A stretch of DNA of 64,000 nt. Origin: Progne subis subis (lineage: Eukaryota; Chordata; Aves; Passeriformes; Hirundinidae). The notes under the pieces were generated by a model, which was given only the letters and a program-made list of their open reading frames with translations, ran no database searches and had not been told where the DNA came from. This document shows, one piece after another, positions 57,701 to 64,000 of this stretch. A program made the translations under genes and the position numbers. How positions within the stretch are numbered: position 1 is the stretch's first letter; every line of letters begins with the position of its first letter. The stretch is taken from assembly GCA_022316685.1 (NCBI GenBank), contig JAKJHU010001684.1, forward strand, positions 1-64,000, written 5' to 3'.

Positions 57701-60700
57701 GCAAACCCAGCCAGTCCGGGAAAAAAATTCCCTTAGAGAAAAGTGGGAAAAAAACCTGTTTGTTCAACAAGCATAAAAACAATGAACCGTGTCAAACAGC
57801 AGAACCTCTCACCCTTCTGGAGAGAGGTGGCAAAATGGAGAAAATCTTTGCTCTGGGCTGTAGCTCAGCTCTCCCAGTCTCTTATCAATCCCTCCAGTGC
57901 TGGAAAATTCTCTCCATGAGCTCCAGGCGTTCTCTGGATTTTCAGTCCAGAACAGGTTTAAACAATTCCAAGGAAAAAAAAAACCCCAAAAAACCATTCC
58001 AGGGAACTTCTGTGCCTCAGCTAGCTCCACAAACTGGGTGAGAAGCAGAGGAGAGCTCGCTCTGTCTCACTGTGTGCTGCAGACAATCCAGGAGTGGGAC
58101 GTGGAGGAGTCAGGGCAGTTCCTGCCAACAAACCCCGCGCTTCTTCCCCACCTTTGCTCCCAGGGCTGAGAGGTGTGGGACAAACAGAACAGAAAACTGG
58201 GGGTACGAACATCACCGCGTCACCCGGGACAGGAGCAGTTTGGAATTCCACTCCGTTCCCCAGGAGCCAGGTTTCCGCTGGCTCCTGGCAGCTGGGAGTG
58301 CAGGAGGGAGGGAGGAAGGACTGGGCTGATGGTTTGTGCCTTGCAGGGAAGCCCAGGCTGGGCAGGGAGCTGGGCCGAGGCCAGTACGGGGTGGTGTACC
58401 TGTGTGACAGCTGGGGGGGACACTTCCCCTGCGCCCTCAAATCCGTCGTCCCTCCGGATGAGAAGCACTGGAACGACCTAGCGTTGGAATTTCACTACAT
58501 GAGGTCTGTAATCCTGAGTGCTGGCCCCCATTCTGCGGGGATCTGGGTGATTTCCCTGGATTATTCAGGCTGGAAAAGCCCCCAGGCTGTGGCTGATGTC
58601 CCCTTTGTCAGCCAGCGCAGAGCTCCGAGTGCCACGTCCAGGTTTGCTGCAGGAATCTGGGAGTGGAGCTCCTGGAATGCTCAGCCATTCCCAGCCCGGC
58701 CAGGGACGCTCCTTCCTGCCTTGATTGGATTCTCTGCTGCCTGTGCTGTCCAAATTCAGAGTAAATCCGAATTTACACACCGTGGTAACCAGCAATTCTC
58801 CCCTGGTGGTGAACCCTCCCTCTTTTCCCGCTCCTTGTCCTGCCTGAATCCCCAAAAAAAGCCAAGGATGGCTCTGCAGTGCAGAGAGCAGCTGGTTCCC
58901 AGTAAACAGCTGCAGGCACAGCCAGCTGAGAGAAGAATGGGGTGCTTTTTTGTGACTCTAACCTTTAAAAAGCCTTTTTATCTTTGAGTTTAATTGGCTC
59001 AGACAGCTGAGGATTGTGCTGCTCAGAGCTGTGCTGGGAATTTTTGTTAAATCTGCAGCTCTGGGGCTTCTTCCCTTGGCCTGGGCTGGAGGACAGGGCC
59101 AAAAATGACCCAAAATTTCTGTGCTGAACCCTCTGTAGGGACTTTGGGGCTTCTTCTCTTTGTCCTGGGCTGGAGGGCAGGGTCAAAAACTGCTCCAGTT
59201 TTCTTTGCTGAACCTGCTCTAGGTCCCTGCAGGGACTCAGGGGCCAAAAATGACCCAGATTTTTTGTGCTGAACCTTCTGCAGGGACTTTGGGGCTTCTT
59301 CCCTTGGCCTGGGCTGGAGGACAGGGCCAAAAATGACCCCAGTTTTCTGTGCTGGACCCTCTGCAGGTCCCTGCAGTCCCACGAGAGGCTGGTGCACCTG
59401 CACGGCTCCGTGATCGATTACGGCTACGGAGGAGGCTCCAGTATTGCTGTGCTGCTGATCATGGAGAGGCTGCACAGGGACCTCTACACGGGGCTGAAGG
59501 TACCAAATCCTCTTATTTCGTGTTTATTTTATATTTGTTTTATCCCTGGAAGTGCTGGCACAGAGCTTGCAGCAACCTGGTTTAGTGGGAAATGTCCCTG
59601 CCCATAGGATGTTTTAATCTCCTTTCCAACCCCAAATTGTGAGTCTCTAATTAAGAAAAAAAAAAAAAAAATCCCCATTAATCTGTAAAACAAAGCTGGA
59701 ATAGCTCAATTTTCAGCGTTTTGGTAAAGGAGAGCAGGCCAAAGTAACTTTTAGGCATAAAATCTGTGTTTTTCCCCTCAGACTAAACCTGGTTTAGTGA
59801 AAAGTGTCCCTGACCACGGCATGAGTTTTAATTTCATTTAAATTTAATCCCTTCCAACCCAAAACTGATTCTCTAATTTAAAAAATCCCCTTGAAACCCT
59901 AAAACAAAGCTGGAATTGCTCAATTTTCAGCGTTTTGGTAAAGAAGAGCAGGCCTAAGCAACTTGTAGGACTAAAATCCACGTTTTTCCCCTCAGGCTGG
60001 GCTGGAATTGGAGCCACGGTTGCAGATTGCCTTGGACGTGGTGGAAGGGATCCGGTACCTGCACAGCCAGGGGTTGGTGCACAGGGATATCAAACTCAAA
60101 AACGTCCTGGTAAGGAAAATCCCTGCCTCTGCCTCATCCCAGAGCCTTTTTAGAGGGGAAAAAGAAGCTTTAAGTGAGGGAATAACTTTCTCCGTTCGGG
60201 ATATTTGAAGCTGGTGCAGCCACAGGGAGGTTTCGCTGCCTCCTTTCCTGGTTGGAAGCCTGGGGCAAAGGGAGCAGGGAATGATTCCTTGGGAGTGCAG
60301 ACAGCAGAATCCATGAGTAGGACTTCCAGTTCCTGCTTCCCTGAAATCCCAGCCACACCCCTGGTGTGGGAGACGAGCGATGCCTCCAGGGAAAGGCGCA
60401 GGAGCAGCCCGGGAAATCAGAGTTAAAACCGGCTGCTCAGCCCTCCCACTGTGAATCAAAACCAAAAAAATTCAGTGTTTTACGGCAGAAATGGGCTTCT
60501 CACCTGCCTTGGCTGTGGCTTTTTCCCCAGCTGGACAAAAAGAATCGGGCCAAGATCACGGATTTGGGCTTCTGCAAGCCCGAGGCGATGATGTCGGGCA
60601 GCATCGTGGGCACCCCCATCCACATGGCTCCCGAGCTCTTCACAGGTAGGATCCCCCAAATGCAGCGCCCTGCCTGCAGCTCCCAGGGCAATTCCTTGGG

Positions 60701-63429
60701 ATTCACCTCTCAGCTGCTCCTGAGACCATCCCAGCCCCAGGAAATCCCCTGATTTCAGTGCAGGCTGTGGATTGCTCCTCTATTTATCCTGTGCCGCTCT
60801 CGACACAGGGTAATGGGGTTGATCAGCTCTGCTGAAGCAATTAACACCCTTGCAATTAGAAACGCTTAGTAGGAAGCTGGAAATCCTTGGATTTCATAGG
60901 GAAATACTTCAGGGAGCATTCCTTGTAAGGAATTTCGGAGCTGTTACTACCTTGGAGTGAGTTGGGATTCGCTGGGAGTTCTGGCAGCTGCTCCGAGGGT
61001 TTTTCCTGAGTTTTGGAACCACTTGAAGTTCAAATCCCGAATCCTTTTGGTCTGTCAGAGCTGCTCCTGCCTGGATAAGCTTGGGATCCAATGGAAGCAT
61101 GTCTATTTGTGTGAATTTCGGGGATATCTGGGATATTTCTGGGATATTTCTGGGATGAGAGGCTGATGTTTGGCTCTGACAGAGCTGAGCCTTACCGGTG
61201 TTGGTGTTTAAAATACACCTGAGCTCAGTTTGGGAATTCCTGGTACAGCTTAAATTTATAAATCCTGGGAATTGGAAAAGCTTAATCTTGATCCCAGCTC
61301 CTGCTGCGTTCCTGGGTTTCACACAAGTTTTGCCTTCCTGCTGTGTAACTGAGGCTGAAATTTGGGAGATGGGTCCCTGGAATCACCTCTCTTCCTGCCC
61401 AGCTCCCAGTTATTTCTCCCTGCTGATCCCACGTGGTTTTTTCCCAGGGAAATACGACAATTCCGTGGATGTTTATGCCTTTGGGATCCTGTTCTGGTAC
61501 CTCTGCTCGGGCCACGTGAAGTTACCCGAGGCTTTTGAGAGGTGTGCGAGCAAAGATCACCTGTGGAACAACGTCAGGAGAGGTACCTGGGCTTGGCTCA
61601 AGGCTGAAAAACCTGAAAAACTCAGGTGGTAGGAAAAAACAGTTTTATCTGGTGGTGGAGAGGTGAGAGGTAAAAATCCCAGAATCCCTGAAGTTGGAAA
61701 ATCCCTCTGGGATCACGGAGTCGGAGCTGTGCCGGTGCCCACCCTGAGCACTCAGTGCCACGCCAGGTGCCACCTCCAGCCCTGGGCACTCCAAACCTCC
61801 CTGGGCACTTCCCAGGCCTGAGCGCCCTTTCCATGAGGAAATTCCTGCTGCTGTCCAAGCTGAGCCTCCCCTGGCACAGCCTGAGGCCGTTCCCTCTCCT
61901 CCTGTCCCTGTGCCCTGGGATGAGATCCCAAATCCCCCCGGCTGTCCCCTCCTGTCAGGGAGTTGTGCAGAGCCAGGAATTCCCCCTGAGCCTCCTTTTC
62001 TCCAGGCTGAGCCCCTTCCCAGCTCCCTCAGGATTCTCCAGCCCCTTCCCAGCTCCCTCAGGATTCTCCAGCCCCTTCCCCAGCTCCCTCAGGATTCTCC
62101 AGACCCTTTCCCATCTCCATTCCCATCCCTGGACACGCTCCAGTCCCAAACTATCCTCCCTGAACTGGACACAGGGATTGAGGGGACAATCTCTGCCCTG
62201 CTCCTGCTGCTCCAGGAGTTTTTGATCCAGTCTTTAGTGGGATATTCACTGCTCCAACCTGCTGATTCCCTGGGTTTGGGATTTGGTCCAGCTGTTCCCC
62301 AAAATATCAACTCCTGCTGATTCTCTGGGTTTGGGGAGGGCTGGGATTTGGCCCAGCTTTGTCAGGAAGTTTGATCCTCTGTGCCTGGAGTTCCTGACTC
62401 TGGAAATCCCCCCGTGTCATGTGGGAAGGATTATCTGGGATGAGCCAGGCTGTGTCCCACACTCCGGGCTGTTCCCGCTCCTGAGGGCTCTGGAATGTGC
62501 AGCGGGGTGGGGGCATCGGGATCCCCACAGGAGAAGGAGTTTTTGATCCCAAATCATTGCAAGAAGGAGATTCCAGTGGAATCAGCTGGGAGAGCTGGGG
62601 AAAGAGAAGATTCCAGGGAGACCTCAGAGCTCCTTCCAGGGCCTGAGGGGGCTCAGAAAGGAGGGAGAGGGATTTTTATATGGAATGGAGTGACAGGAGA
62701 AGAGATGGTCAAGTAAAAGAGGGAAGATTTCGGTGGGATTTTGGGAAGGAATTCCTGACTGTGAGGGTGGGGAGGGGCTGGGATGGAATTCCCAGGGAAT
62801 CCCTGGCTGCCCCATCCCTGGGAGTGTCCCAGGCCAGCTCGTAGCACCCTGGGATGATGGAAATTGTCCCTGCCCATGGGATTGGATGATCCCTTCCTAG
62901 CCCAAACCATTCCAGGATTCCATGTGCTGGTTTAGGTGGGATTTTGGGAATAAATCCTTCCCTGGGAGGGTGAGGGAGGGGCTGGGATGGAATTCCCAGG
63001 GAATCCCTGGCTGCCCCATCCCTGGGAGTGTCCCAGGCCAGCTCGGAGCAGCCCGGGATGGTGAAGGTGACCCCGTCCATGGAATGGGATGAGTTTGAGG
63101 AGTCTGAGGTCCCTCCCAACCCACCCCAGCGCTCCAGTCCACGATTCCATGGATTTGGCCGCCCTCTGGAAGCGCCCTCAGCCATCCTTTGCTTTCCCTG
63201 GACGATCCCGGCGTTCCTGAGGCTCGGGCTGTGTTTTCCAGGGGTGCGTCCGGAGCGGCTCCCGGTGTTTGACGAGGAATGCTGGCAGCTGATGGAAGCG
63301 TGCTGGGATGGGGACCCCTCGCAGCGGCCGCTGCTGGGCATCGTGCAGCCCATGCTGCAGGGAATCATGGACAGGCTCTGCCGGCCCGGCTCCCGGCAGC
63401 CCGAGAAAGGCCTGGATGACTCCACCTGA
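39704..63429 (+). CDS. DSTYK: Dual serine/threonine and tyrosine protein kinase (13 exons), with coding-repeat expansion
   Basis: Exons: 39704-39929, 45222-46201, 47007-47724, 49925-50199, 52336-52419, 54525-54701, 56453-56582, 58347-58503, 59367-59499, 59996-60109, 60531-60645, 61448-61582, 63242-63429. All joins are GT-AG and the frame stays open, giving 1143 residues (human 929). The N-terminus has RELCRSFG and [13 protein letters not shown]-loop-like [15 protein letters not shown] (conserved in human) precedes [11 protein letters not shown] conserved helical middle follows ([58 protein letters not shown]). The C-terminal kinase domain has glycine loop GRGQYGVV 873-880, Lys895 in CALKS, HRD 989-991, DLG (instead of DFG) 1009-1011 and APE 1031-1033. 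The protein ends GLDDST as in human. DSTYK acts downstream of FGF/ERK signalling and in epithelial cell survival; human loss causes kidney/urinary-tract defects and SPG23. The extra length is mainly residues 125-330, plus smaller insertions near 476-510 and in exon 4. The polyadenylation site lies beyond the window. Confidence 0.96.
40225..40395 (+). mobile_element. CR1 LINE 3'-end fragment in DSTYK intron 1
   Basis: TGAGCAGGCTCCCCGGGGAA, GGCCAGCAGCTGGATCCACG and ATCCCCGTGCGTCCCTTCC follow the plus-strand order of the CR1 3' end. Confidence 0.6.
40985..41310 (+). mobile_element. CR1 LINE 3' fragment in DSTYK intron 1
   Basis: Starts GCCTGGAGAAGAGAAGAGAA and GGGTGACCTGAGGGAGCTGA, then GGAATAAATCCTTCCCTGGG, GGATGGAATTCCC, AGCCTGGGATAGTGGGAGGT and GTCCCTGCCCATGG. 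This is a longer CR1 3' fragment on the sense strand, with no intact ORF2. Confidence 0.85.
42385..42650 (+). mobile_element. CR1 LINE 3' fragment in DSTYK intron 1
   Basis: Contains AAGGCTGGAAAGGGAATTTT, GAGATGGGATGTAGGAAGAA, ATTCCTCTCTGTGAGGGTGG, GGATGGAATTCCCAGAGGAT, AGCAGCCCGGGATGGTGAAT and a tail resembling CCAAACCATCCCAGGATTCT. A typical truncated bird CR1. Confidence 0.88.
42651..43975. other. DSTYK intron 1 interior, nothing recognised
   Basis: No exon, RNA gene or repeat family was identified with confidence in this unique-looking stretch. Confidence 0.5.
43985..44180. repeat. GGGATCTGAGGGACATCTGT repeat in DSTYK intron 1
   Basis: Tandem, degenerate units of about 20-40 bp built on TGTGGGATCTGAGGGAYRTY. 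Non-coding. Confidence 0.8.
44735..45025. repeat. GATTCTGTGATTC-type array just upstream of DSTYK exon 2
   Basis: Roughly four degenerate units of 60-80 bp containing TTGACCCTGGCATTCTGTG and GATTCTGGGATTGATTCTGT, resembling an expanded CR1 tail octamer. It ends about 200 bp before exon 2. Confidence 0.75.
45368..45985 (+). repeat. DSTYK: In-frame 33-bp coding minisatellite in DSTYK exon 2
   Basis: About 18.7 copies of a 33-bp unit translate, in the DSTYK frame, as an 11-residue repeat with consensus [11 protein letters not shown] and variants [22 protein letters not shown] and [11 protein letters not shown]. This gives 206 residues (125-330) with no stop. Flanks are ordinary [15 protein letters not shown] before, and [20 protein letters not shown] after. 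In human the same junction is a short segment of about a dozen residues. Internal GTGACACC and CCCCAG|GG strings could act as weak splice sites whose use would remove whole units in frame. Confidence 0.93.
46205..46625. repeat. 72-bp minisatellite at the start of DSTYK intron 2
   Basis: About five copies of a 72-bp higher-order unit made of two half units, GGGGAGCTCCAGGTGGCACT and GGGGAGCTCACTGTGGCACT, each followed by GCCACTGTCMC. It starts a few bases after the exon 2 donor and stays open in the exon frame ([11 protein letters not shown]), but human homology stops at the donor. Confidence 0.9.
47226..47330 (+). repeat. DSTYK: In-frame 24-bp coding repeat in DSTYK exon 3
   Basis: Four 8-residue units, [24 protein letters not shown] and EESKRLSG, followed by EES (residues about 476-510). 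They arise from a 48-bp duplication of a 24-bp dimer. The segment lies just before the conserved [13 protein letters not shown], where human has a short serine-rich linker. It is a Ser/Glu/Arg-rich insertion with several possible phosphosites. Confidence 0.9.
47860..49470. repeat. 1.6-kb AT-rich array filling DSTYK intron 3
   Basis: Roughly 75 units of GTGGGTAAAATGGTGATAAG + T, interspersed with GTGGGTAACATAATAATAAT and GTGGGTAAAATAAGTG variants. It grades into degenerate GGATAAAATAAT sequence to about 49820. Minus-strand frames of up to 598 residues ([10 protein letters not shown]) are spurious. Confidence 0.95.
50144..51860 (+). repeat. DSTYK: Tandem duplication of the DSTYK exon 4 / intron 4 splice-donor junction (8 copies)
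   Basis: The string ending CTATCTCAAACAG|GTCTGCC occurs with the junction base at 50199 (true exon 4 end), 50421, 50643, 50854, 51076, 51287, 51498 and 51802 (last copy CTCAAGCAG). Spacing is 222, 222, 211, 222, 211, 211 and 304 bp. The 222/211 difference is an 11-bp indel (AGCTCGGGAAC). Each unit repeats about 55 bp of exon 4 coding sequence, the donor, and about 160 bp of intron. Decoys read [18 protein letters not shown], closer to the human SLEKS...[10 protein letters not shown] than the true exon, which has a 42-bp partial duplication (GTGCAC at 50128 and 50170). Confidence 0.93.
53130..54255. repeat. 78-bp AT-rich satellite-like array in DSTYK intron 5
   Basis: Units repeat every 78 bp (CATTCAATA at 53522, 53600, 53678 and 53756), each with CATTCAATAAATACAATTAA, ATGAAACGTTTAATAAATAT and TTTAAGAAATATCATTGAA. 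About 14 units, less regular at the left. It contains many AATAAA polyadenylation hexamers in sense orientation. Confidence 0.93.
54705..55275. repeat. About 70-bp minisatellite at the start of DSTYK intron 6
   Basis: About eight units containing GCTCGGGGTTGGGATTGGGA then GAGGGAATTGAAACAGGAAA, with GGGCTTGGGCTTGGG variants. It begins about 8 bp after the exon 6 donor. Each unit ends in AAACAGGAAA or AACAGGTAAA, the latter a donor-like AG|GTAAA. Confidence 0.88.
55400..56345. repeat. About 30-33 bp array in DSTYK intron 6
   Basis: About 28 degenerate copies of AAATGTATAAAACACCCATA + AACAATTGATT, changing to CATAAAGGATTCCTGAGATG units on the right. It ends about 100 bp before exon 7. Confidence 0.9.
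56754..57143 (-). mobile_element. Solo retroviral-type LTR in DSTYK intron 7
   Basis: Read on the minus strand this about 390-bp segment begins TGTTACCCTGG and ends GGCGACA (TG...CA ends). It has a TATA-like TGTATAAAAAAG and, about 10 bp on, AATAAA, then a pyrimidine-rich U5-like stretch, in the order U3-TATA-polyA signal-R/U5. The pentamer GGGAC lies next to both ends, though offset by 2 bp on the right, so a target duplication is uncertain. No primer-binding site or internal genes flank it. It is antisense to DSTYK. Confidence 0.6.
57144..57760. other. Low-GC segment of DSTYK intron 7, possibly more retroviral-derived DNA
   Basis: Markedly AT-richer than its surroundings, with three 20-bp copies around AATACATCATAAATGCAATT (57205-57265) and duplicated TTTCATAGTTATTTCTCAAA. 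No intact gene. It may belong to the same insertion as the LTR or be unrelated. Confidence 0.4.
59056..59366 (+). repeat. DSTYK: Tandem repeat containing copies of the DSTYK exon 9 acceptor
   Basis: About 3.5 units repeat GGGGCTTCTTCCCTTGGCCT, GGGCTGGAGGACAGGGCCAA and TGCTGAACCCTCTGTAG. Acceptor-like AGs end at 59138, 59222 and 59283, before the true one at 59366. The 59222 copy is followed by GTCCCTGCAG, identical to the first ten bases of exon 9. Confidence 0.88.
59565..59995 (+). repeat. DSTYK: 214-bp tandem duplication spanning the DSTYK exon 10 acceptor region
   Basis: GCTCAATTTTCAGCGTTTTG occurs at 59704 and 59918. TTTTTCCCCTCAG ends at 59781 and at the true acceptor 59995, exactly 214 bp apart. 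The duplicated block includes a CR1-like 3' remnant (GTTTAGTGGGAAATGTCCCT). The upstream decoy is followed by ACTAAACCTGG, not exon 10 sequence. Confidence 0.9.
61665..62130 (-). mobile_element. CR1 LINE 3' fragment in DSTYK intron 12
   Basis: Reverse complement of CR1 3' sequence: CTCTGGGATCACGGAGTCGG, CACTCCAAACCTCCCTGGGC, GGAAATTCCTGCTGCTGTCC, AGCCTCCCCTGGCACAGCCT, GAGGCCGTTCCCTCTCCTCC. It ends in a short 30-bp repeat (CCTTCCCAGCTCCCTCAGGA, four copies, 62003-62110). Confidence 0.85.
62590..62935 (+). mobile_element. CR1 LINE 3' fragment in DSTYK intron 12
   Basis: GGAAGGAATTCCTGACTGTG, GGGATGGAATTCCCAGGGAA, GGGAGTGTCCCAGGCCAGCT and TCCTAGCCCAAACCATTCCA are diagnostic of the plus-strand CR1 3'UTR ending near 62922. 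Confidence 0.88.
62936..63160 (+). mobile_element. Second adjacent CR1 LINE 3' fragment in DSTYK intron 12
   Basis: GGAATAAATCCTTCCCTGGG then the same GGGATGGAATTCCCAGGGAA and GGGAGTGTCCCAGGCCAGCT as the preceding copy, ending in GGTCCCTCCCAACCCA. Either a second insertion or a tandem duplication of the first. It ends about 80 bp before exon 13. Confidence 0.85.
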
Positions 63430-64000
63430 GCTCCGGGAAGCGCGGCGGGATCCGGGAAGCGCGGCCCCTCCTGTGCCGTGGGGCTCCGAGCGGGACAGGG
63501 AGGAGCCGGGAGGGGGCTCGGGGGTGACGGCTCCATCCCCGTCCCACCCCGGCATCCCTCTGGAATCGTGCTGCCCGGGAATGGGAGCTCCAAACCCCTC
63601 GGGATTCACGGTGCGGGGGGGCTTTGCCAACCACAACCACCCCTCTCCCCAAAAATCGATCTGGGGGATGGGAAAATCCCTTCCCGGGACTCCGGGATCG
63701 CCACCCGCTCCTCCCTCAGCCCCAGAGCGCTCGGAGAGGAAGGAAAAGGCACAAAACTTTAGGATAAGGAAGTGTTGGGAAGCTCCAAGGAGCTGGAAAT
63801 GTTTACATGGACAGGAGCAAAGCTTCCGTGTTTTTCTACGGGGATTTGGAAAACCCCACCTGGATAAGCTATTGATCCCTAATCCCACCTTTTCCTCCTT
63901 TTTTTTTTTCCCCCCCCTCCCCATCTCCTTTGCTTCCTTAAATTTCTTGGAATGGCTGGAGAAACCTTTCCCTGCTTCCAAGCTCCGTTCCTCAGAGGTT
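63430..64000 (+). other. DSTYK: DSTYK 3'UTR (partial)
   Basis: Non-coding sequence after the TGA. No AATAAA or ATTAAA is seen before the window ends, so the transcript probably continues to the right. Confidence 0.65.

Noticed and set aside
58504..58987. Extension of DSTYK exon 8 beyond MR
   Set aside because: The open frame continues, but the conserved sequence resumes at 59367 ([13 protein letters not shown]) and AG|GTCTGT provides a donor.
1..64000. tRNA, rRNA or microRNA genes
   Set aside because: I looked for cloverleaf-like or strong hairpin candidates by eye and found none I could support. A covariance-model scan would be needed to exclude them.

Overview
The window is vertebrate nuclear DNA, most probably from a bird and plausibly a songbird microchromosome. 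The signs are short introns, high GC, CR1 LINE 3'-end fragments on both strands, one retroviral-type solo LTR, and locally derived tandem arrays in nearly every intron and spacer. I recognise four protein-coding genes: KLHDC8A (+, 3' part only), NUAK2 (+, complete), TMCC2 (-, interrupted by an assembly gap) and DSTYK (+, complete coding region). From memory, this is the mirror image of the human 1q32.1 order DSTYK-TMCC2-NUAK2-KLHDC8A, so synteny supports all four calls.

Layout. 1-3350: the last four coding exons of KLHDC8A; the first exons lie left of the window. 3351-8330: spacer with a 50-bp array seeded at the KLHDC8A stop codon, a TGGA microsatellite, and a minisatellite abutting the NUAK2 CpG promoter. 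8331-18867: seven NUAK2 exons (633 codons), with a 3'UTR to about 19.77 kb. 19.8-27.9 kb: convergent spacer and the TMCC2 3'UTR. 27919-38745: TMCC2 on the minus strand; four coding exons are visible and the central coding block is lost in the 100-N gap at 29341-29440. 38746-39703: head-to-head CpG promoter shared by TMCC2 and DSTYK, with three CCAAT boxes and two ZNF143-like motifs. 39704-63429: thirteen DSTYK exons (1143 codons against 929 in human), with the 3'UTR running off the right end.

The genes do not form one pathway. KLHDC8A is a kelch-only protein, NUAK2 an LKB1-activated AMPK-related kinase, TMCC2 an ER membrane coiled-coil protein, and DSTYK a dual-specificity kinase with a large N-terminal region. 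The notable biology is repeat expansion at exon edges. DSTYK exon 2 carries an in-frame 33-bp coding minisatellite (about 18.7 copies, 206 residues) that accounts for nearly all its extra length. Exon 3 has an in-frame 24-bp repeat. The exon 4/intron 4 splice-donor junction is present eight times in tandem. The acceptors of exons 9 and 10 are also duplicated, and the KLHDC8A stop codon lies in the first unit of its own 3'UTR array. I found no convincing RNA gene, CRISPR array or additional protein gene.
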